From the NCBI GenBank assembly GCA_951804985.1, contig OX638133.1:67119867-67183866 (forward strand): a stretch of 64,000 nucleotides of DNA, in the 5' to 3' direction. The notes under the pieces were generated by a model that was not told where the DNA came from, did not search any database, and saw only the letters and a list, made by a program, of their open reading frames with translations. This stretch comes from Dryomyza anilis (Eukaryota; Arthropoda; Insecta; Diptera; Dryomyzidae). Of the stretch, positions 59,689 through 64,000 are shown in pieces. Numbering within the stretch: the stretch's first letter is position 1; every line of letters begins with the position of its first letter. Position numbers and translations under genes: made by a program.

Positions 59689-60713
59689 ACTTTGATTCCG
59701 AGACTCGAACTCATTGAATTGTTACAGTTAAGTCAGTCAGTTGATTAGTGCCAATTGTGTCTCGACTGTGTCAAGAGTTCAATTGCATTGTTGGCACTCA
59801 AATTGCTGCGCCAACAATTGCAAGTTCGCCCGACGCCCCCAATGCCCAGCAACCCATTCAATTCATCCCCATTCTGCAGTGTTTTAATTGTGTGACAGCA
59901 TATTTTTGTAATTGTTTGTTTTTTTTTTTTCACAGAATGGAATTTCTCGTTTGAACCAGTTGAACTTTTGTGTTGTTTTGTTTTTCTCAGAATATATGTG
60001 GAATTTTTTTTATGATTTTGCTTTTCTTGAATTGGACCTTGTCCCAGATGGCAAAGAGTGTGAGTATAATTTCACATAGAACATTTCTAGAAATTAAAAA
60101 CCTAATTTGAACTAATTTGGTTTAAACATAATTTACGTATTCTCTACATAGAACTTGGTTGATAATTATCATAAATTTCTGAACATAATACATATTCCAA
60201 TATTACCAAATGTACCACCTATCAGAAACAAGTTGATTACTGTTAAAATTATTATATTGATCACTGGGTTTGCCAGACCAAATTTCACTTTGACATCAAG
60301 TCAGAAAGTTGAGACTATTTGACATCTATAACCTAGGAATTCTGCGCCAAGTGAAGTGTTGAATATGAAGGATTTTTTACGAATTGATGCATTTTGATGC
60401 ATAATTCATATGAACAATATGTCAAATAATGAATTTCGTCGTTGCAGAACGAAAAGTCACCAAATACATTTTTATGAAAAACTTAATTTTCGAGTTTGTT
60501 GATTAATATTATAAAAAGTCAATGATTCATTTTTAAACTTGACAAATCAATTAATAGATTTACATTTTCTTATCATGTGGTAAAAAATTGAGTTCATCGA
60601 TTAAAAATTGACAAATTTATTAGTGATTTTTGTAAATGAATATTTGGCATTTTGAAAATGTACTTGGCGACTTTTCGTTTCGCTTGTCTAATTTTATATA
60701 GTCCATCGCTTAC

Positions 60714-61042
60714 CTTAAACCTTACGTTGCTGGTCGAATCTGAGTTAGCCAACGACTTTTCCGACGGTGTGTACCGCCCACTGCCACCCGTTGGTATTCC
60801 GCCGCTGCCCGCTAACAAATTGCCACCGGCTGCATAGCTGTTAGCGCTCAGCGGTCCACACACAGCGCCACTCGTTCCAGAGTAACCAATGCCGCCGCTG
60901 GCACCGCTACCATTGGCGCCATCAGCTGCACCCAGCGGTACGATCGCCTCCGAGGACGCAGAGGAGACGGGCACGACCGGCGTGCCGCCCTCGGCCAGGT
61001 GAGAGTGCTTGTCGTTGCACGAGGAACATATTTGCACCATGC
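60714..61042 (-). CDS. Multi-CxxC zinc-binding protein, visible exon 2
   Basis: This exon completes codon 74 and encodes residues 75-183. It carries the second knuckle of module 1, Cys79-Ser-Ser-Cys82, in the context Val-Gln-Ile-Cys-x-x-Cys-Asn-Asp-Lys-His, then a long Gly/Ala/Ser-rich low-complexity linker and a Ser-rich end (Asn-Val-Arg-Phe-Lys). Acceptor TTAACGCAG|GC, donor TTTAAG|GTAAGC; phase 1 in, 0 out. A GTAAGG within the exon (ten bases upstream of the donor) is a possible alternative donor, but using it would break the frame to exon 3. Confidence 0.88.
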
Positions 61043-61132
61043 CTGCGTTAAGGGTTCGCAGAGATTAGAGAGAGAGAAAAAGAGAGTGGATTAAAAATTG
61101 GAAACTACTATACTCTCATAAGGCACACTCAC
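61043..61132 (-). other. Intron 1 (90 bp)
   Basis: Donor CACAGG|GTGAGT, acceptor TTAACGCAG. Confidence 0.85.
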
Positions 61133-61352
61133 CCTGTGGACTGATGGGACTAGCGTTCTTGAAGGGTTTCATCGCCTTAATGAACGGAAAATAGGGCTCG
61201 CGCTCGGCGTTTGCCCAACAGTAGACCAGTCGAAGTTGCGAGGAGGGCGAATCGCCGCCGCACGTGTAGCACACGAACGTTGTGCGCTCAGTGACAGCCG
61301 CTGGACGCTTGCGCAATGTGTAAAAGCGCTCATTTTCGGGGCTAAGCGAAGT
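61133..61352 (-). CDS. Multi-CxxC zinc-binding protein, visible exon 1 (5' end outside or unseen)
   Basis: This exon encodes residues 1-73 of the visible part plus one base. It opens with Thr-Ser-Leu-Ser-Pro-Glu-Asn-Glu-Arg-Phe-Tyr after the acceptor ATTCTTACAG|AC, so the true start codon is further upstream, and I find no preceding exon up to 64000. It carries the first half of module 1: Cys28-Tyr-Thr-Cys31 followed by Gly-Gly-Asp, a further Cys45, and Tyr54-Phe-Pro with Lys59. A leucine TTG at 61316 is in frame but is an internal codon, not a start. The whole visible product is 588 residues; function is unknown, and the four paired knuckles suggest metal binding and protein or nucleic-acid contacts, most likely inside the cell since there is no signal or membrane segment. 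Confidence 0.9.
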
Positions 61353-62217
61353 CTGTAAGAATAAAAATAAAAATTAATAAAAACTATTAAAAATACTAAA
61401 TGATTCACTAAATGAAAAGTTGTTATTTAGTTCAAATCTAAAATTTGCACTTTTACCCCTCACACGACCTCATTTTCGTATTGAGCTAATATTAAAATTT
61501 TTTGTAACCTTGAGTCTCAATTAACAGCAGGCGTAAAACTTTGGGTTTTGCCGCTGGGGTTGAAGCCAACTTTACGTGTTACTTCATGTTTCGGAGCCAG
61601 GATTTTTTTTTTGCTTTGCAGTTGAATAACTTATTATTAGTGTTTGTTTTATTGCAATCCATGCGCTCGTTCTACTTTGACCCAGTTTTATGCTGGCACG
61701 CAAGTCGTTTTTTGAATGAAATTCTATCACCCGCCAACCCGTAACCATACCGTGTTTGCCTACCTACCTCGTTTCTCTATTCCGATCCAAAAATCGAAAA
61801 AGTTCGTAGAATGTTTTTCCTACCTAAACTTTTGCATTTCTGGTTTCGAAACCATTGCATGAACGAAAACTATAAAATTTAGTAAAATAAGTAAAAAAAA
61901 AGTAAATACAAAAATATTGTATTGTAAAACTAATTTAATGCATTTTTCGATAAACTTTTTTATTTATCTTGTTTAACATGCACTCAGAAAACATTTTCCT
62001 AATAATACGAAAAATTGAACTTGGAATACCTTAGAATATTGAAAAATATTAATTAAAACAGAATTTAATGATAAACAAAAAAATGTTGCATGGTTATCTA
62101 GAGCATAGTCCAAATTAACTTCAAAATTACTAACTTTTTTCTAATTCATCGACCTTTTTAAATATGCCACAGAGTTCGGATTTGCACGCACGCCCGCGCC
62201 CGCGCCCTTAAGTAAAA
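61353..62217. other. Intronic or upstream non-coding stretch
   Basis: Lies upstream of visible exon 1. No coding exon found. From about 62080 the text belongs to the repeat also seen at 43040. Confidence 0.5.
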
Positions 62218-63235
62218 GAGAAGCAAATTTGTTTACGCATACTCTGCACTCGGGCACCACATTTTTTTTACAACACATCCCGTCGCAACGAGTGATGCTT
62301 TGAACTATTCTCGGTACCTGCCCTCGTGCGGGCTACGAAACTAAAAACTGCAGCCCGCGCAGACGTGGAATGAGAAAATAGAGAAACATATCGCGCAAGT
62401 GCTATGGTATTTATTTCAGGGGGCAACTCCGTGCAACAGCGAAAACCGACTGCCCCGGGCAGCACGCGCATTTTTCACAGCCAGTTAATTTTTTTCTTGT
62501 ATGACATTCTTATGTGGTGCAATGTTTTAATAAATTTTAAATAAAACTATCGTTAATACAGAAAAGTTTGGCAATACTCAAATACACTTTTAATCGAAGT
62601 TTTAATTTGGTTTATAAAAATTGTATAATTTAGTACTAGTTTTTCAGTGCAAGTTTAAATTAGTGTAAATTTTTACAAATGAGGATATACATTATTTTTC
62701 GAAGCCTATCATGTAGCTTTTTTATTAAAATAGATTTTTGCACATAATAATTTTTGTATTTGAATACAAATGTTGATTAAGATTTCATGTTAAATTTATT
62801 TTTCTGTTCAACGAACAATTAAAAGATACAATTTTTATAAACCAAAATAAAACTGCGATTAAAAGTGTATTTGAGTATTGCCAAACTTGTCTGTATTATC
62901 AATAGTTTTATATAAAAATTATTAAAACAATGCGCAGTCTAGTAAAACAGAGCCAATAAAATTTACTGGCTGTGAAAAATGCGCGTGCTGCCAGGGGCAG
63001 TCTGTTTTCGCTGTTGCACGGAGTTGCCCCGCGAAATAAATACCATAGCACTTGCGCGATATGCTTCTCTATTTTCTCATTCCACGTCTGCGCGGGCTGC
63101 AGTTTTTAGTTTCGTAGCCCGCACGAGAGCAGGTACCGAGAATAATGCAAAGCATCACTCGTTGCGACGGGATGTGTTGTAAAAAAAATGTGATGCCCGA
63201 GTGCAGTGTCTGCGTAAAACAAATTTGCTCGTCAG
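62218..63235. repeat. Foldback element, ~1 kb with ~410-bp arms
   Basis: 62218-62627 and 62827-63235 are inverted copies of each other, by eye about 90% alike over most of their length (shared words include CACTCGGGCA(C/T)CACATTTT, ACAACACATCCCGTCGCAAC, AATACCATAGCACTTGCGCG and CAATACTCAAATACACTTTT), separated by a loop of about 200 bp. A central piece of each arm is much less AT-rich, and the same 67-codon frame is open in both arms. The frame begins Met-Arg-Val-Leu-Pro-Gly in each arm. The element sits inside a repeat whose uninterrupted form is at 43040-43260. No transposase is present. Confidence 0.85.
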
Positions 63236-63289
63236 TGTATGAAGAAAGGGGCATATGCGAAATACTAAAGAAATACTAAAAAATATCAC

Positions 63290-63910
63290 TACTTTATATT
63301 TAAAAGTATGCTTATTCTTATTACATACTCCGTTTTTTTCTTTTACGTATTGTTTTAGAGAAAAATTCGGTTATTTTTCAATAATTTTTATGTAATACAT
63401 CATTTTAAATCTAAACAGTTTTCAACGGTTTTGATTGGGCATATTTCAAAAATGAGAACCGATGAAAAATAGTTAGTATTGTTCGTCGTTAACTTGAACT
63501 TTGTACTACATAACCATAAATCATTTTCTTATGTATCATTAGATCAAACATTCTTAAAAAATCGTCCAAAAATAGTCTAAAAAAATCAATATAATTCGAG
63601 TTTAAATTCAAATATCTTAAAAACCTATCAGAATAATAGTATTTATCGGTATATTATAATTAGTTTTGACAATTGAAAGAAAAATTGCGTTTACAGTTTT
63701 TTGGAAAAATAGTTGTATAAGGGACTGTATTTTTTTAATTCGAAAAAGTGGCTGAACATGGACTGAAAATTAGAATCAATTTGCTTAAAAACGTTACGTA
63801 ATAGAATAAAACTAAATATGCAGTCAAAATCAACATTCGCTTATTATATATGGGATATATATCAATGGGATGTCCATGTCAAAAAAATTTTATTGTTTTG
63901 CTGAGCAGTG
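63290..63910. repeat. Long-TIR repeat family member
   Basis: AAGTATGCTTATTCTTATTA, TCTTTTACGTATTGTTTTAG at the left and, reversed, AACGTTACGTAATAGAATAA, TATGCAGTCAAAATCAACAT, GGGATGTCCATGTCA at the right are the family's end words in opposite orientation. The internal part (63570-63700) matches 46100-46120 plus 47205-47340, and lacks the insert found there. Confidence 0.7.
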
Positions 63911-64000
63911 TTACTATACAATTTTACTTATTTTACAAAAAAAAGCCAATTACTTGTATGAATAATACTAGGAAACTATTTTTTATAGTATTATAGAGTA

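Larger units (their letters stand above)
45537..60713 (-). other. Intron 2 (15177 bp), repeat-filled
   Basis: Bounded by donor TTTAAG|GTAAGC and acceptor TTGTTACAG. Listed elements inside it are the inverted-repeat element with nested insertion at 46001-47475, the minisatellite at 49165-50570, tandem repeats at 52440-52980, repeats at 53850-53935 and 55965-56145, the TTTTGC tract at 56325-56700, the repeat tail at 56745-56945 and the hAT-type element at 57765-59009. The stretches 47480-49160, 50580-52010, 53940-55960 and 59020-60600 show nothing I recognise apart from A/T runs. Confidence 0.8.

Noticed and set aside
62268..63182. Two identical-looking 67-codon genes in opposite orientation
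   Set aside because: They are the two arms of the foldback; the shared open frame is noted as a property of the arm but there is no start context, family or expression evidence.
1..64000. CRISPR arrays, bacterial operons, ribosome binding sites or rho-independent terminators
   Set aside because: The window is eukaryotic; the tandem repeats present have no spacer structure of the CRISPR kind.

Overview
The window is AT-rich eukaryotic DNA from an insect, most likely a brachyceran (higher) fly. The signs are short introns of 68-136 bp with GT/AG ends beside very long repeat-filled introns, Asn/Ser/Gly-rich homopolymer runs inside a coding exon, and a dispersed repeat that carries a CAGA/CGGACA microsatellite next to a TGATCAAGAATATATATACTT-type segment, which is widespread in Drosophila and other schizophoran flies. 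I cannot fix the species; a calyptrate fly is only a guess from the repeat style.

One protein-coding gene is supported. It lies on the minus strand and its visible coding part is nine exons between 61352 and 38750, with introns of 90, 15177, 70, 72, 5152, 68, 136 and 73 bp. The nine exons join with consistent phases into 588 codons (plus one base) without a stop. Both ends are missing: the first visible exon starts with an acceptor, and the last ends at a strong donor. The protein carries eight CxxC knuckles in four consecutive pairs. Between the two knuckles of each pair there is a Phe-Pro followed within a few residues by a Lys, and after the second knuckle of modules 2-4 there is an Arg-rich Tyr-Asn motif. 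I read this as a four-fold repeated zinc-binding module. I do not recognise the family and give no symbol.

Layout. 1-38500 holds no coding exon I can support. It is intergenic or far-downstream intronic DNA with AT-rich unique sequence, several less AT-rich islands (about 11.2-13.0, 14.8-15.2, 16.1-17.6, 19.7-20.2, 22.4-23.2, 30.2-31.0 and 33.2-34.3 kb), fragments of dispersed repeats, the decayed 3' end of a non-LTR reverse-transcriptase gene (21.4-21.6 kb), a hAT-type MITE (28.6 kb), a tRNA-derived SINE fragment (32.1 kb), an unrecognised decayed reading frame (32.4-32.8 kb) and a palindromic mariner-type MITE (35.8-36.1 kb). 38.7-39.6 kb holds the five 3' exons seen here except one group; 39.6-44.7 kb is a 5 kb intron with a TIR element, two direct copies of a repeat (one split by a second SINE) and a GC-rich hairpin. 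44.7-45.5 kb holds three exons. 45.5-60.7 kb is a 15 kb intron with nested inverted-repeat elements, a 61-bp-period minisatellite, a 263-bp tandem repeat, a T-rich TTTTGC tract and a hAT-type element with another repeat nested in it. 60.7-61.35 kb holds the two 5'-most visible exons. 61.4-64 kb lies upstream of them and contains a 1 kb foldback with about 410-bp arms.

The most interesting observations are the four-module cysteine protein, the 72-nt stop-free intron inside it that would encode a very hydrophobic stretch if retained, the large foldback, the pair of related SINEs, and the nested elements with target-site duplications.
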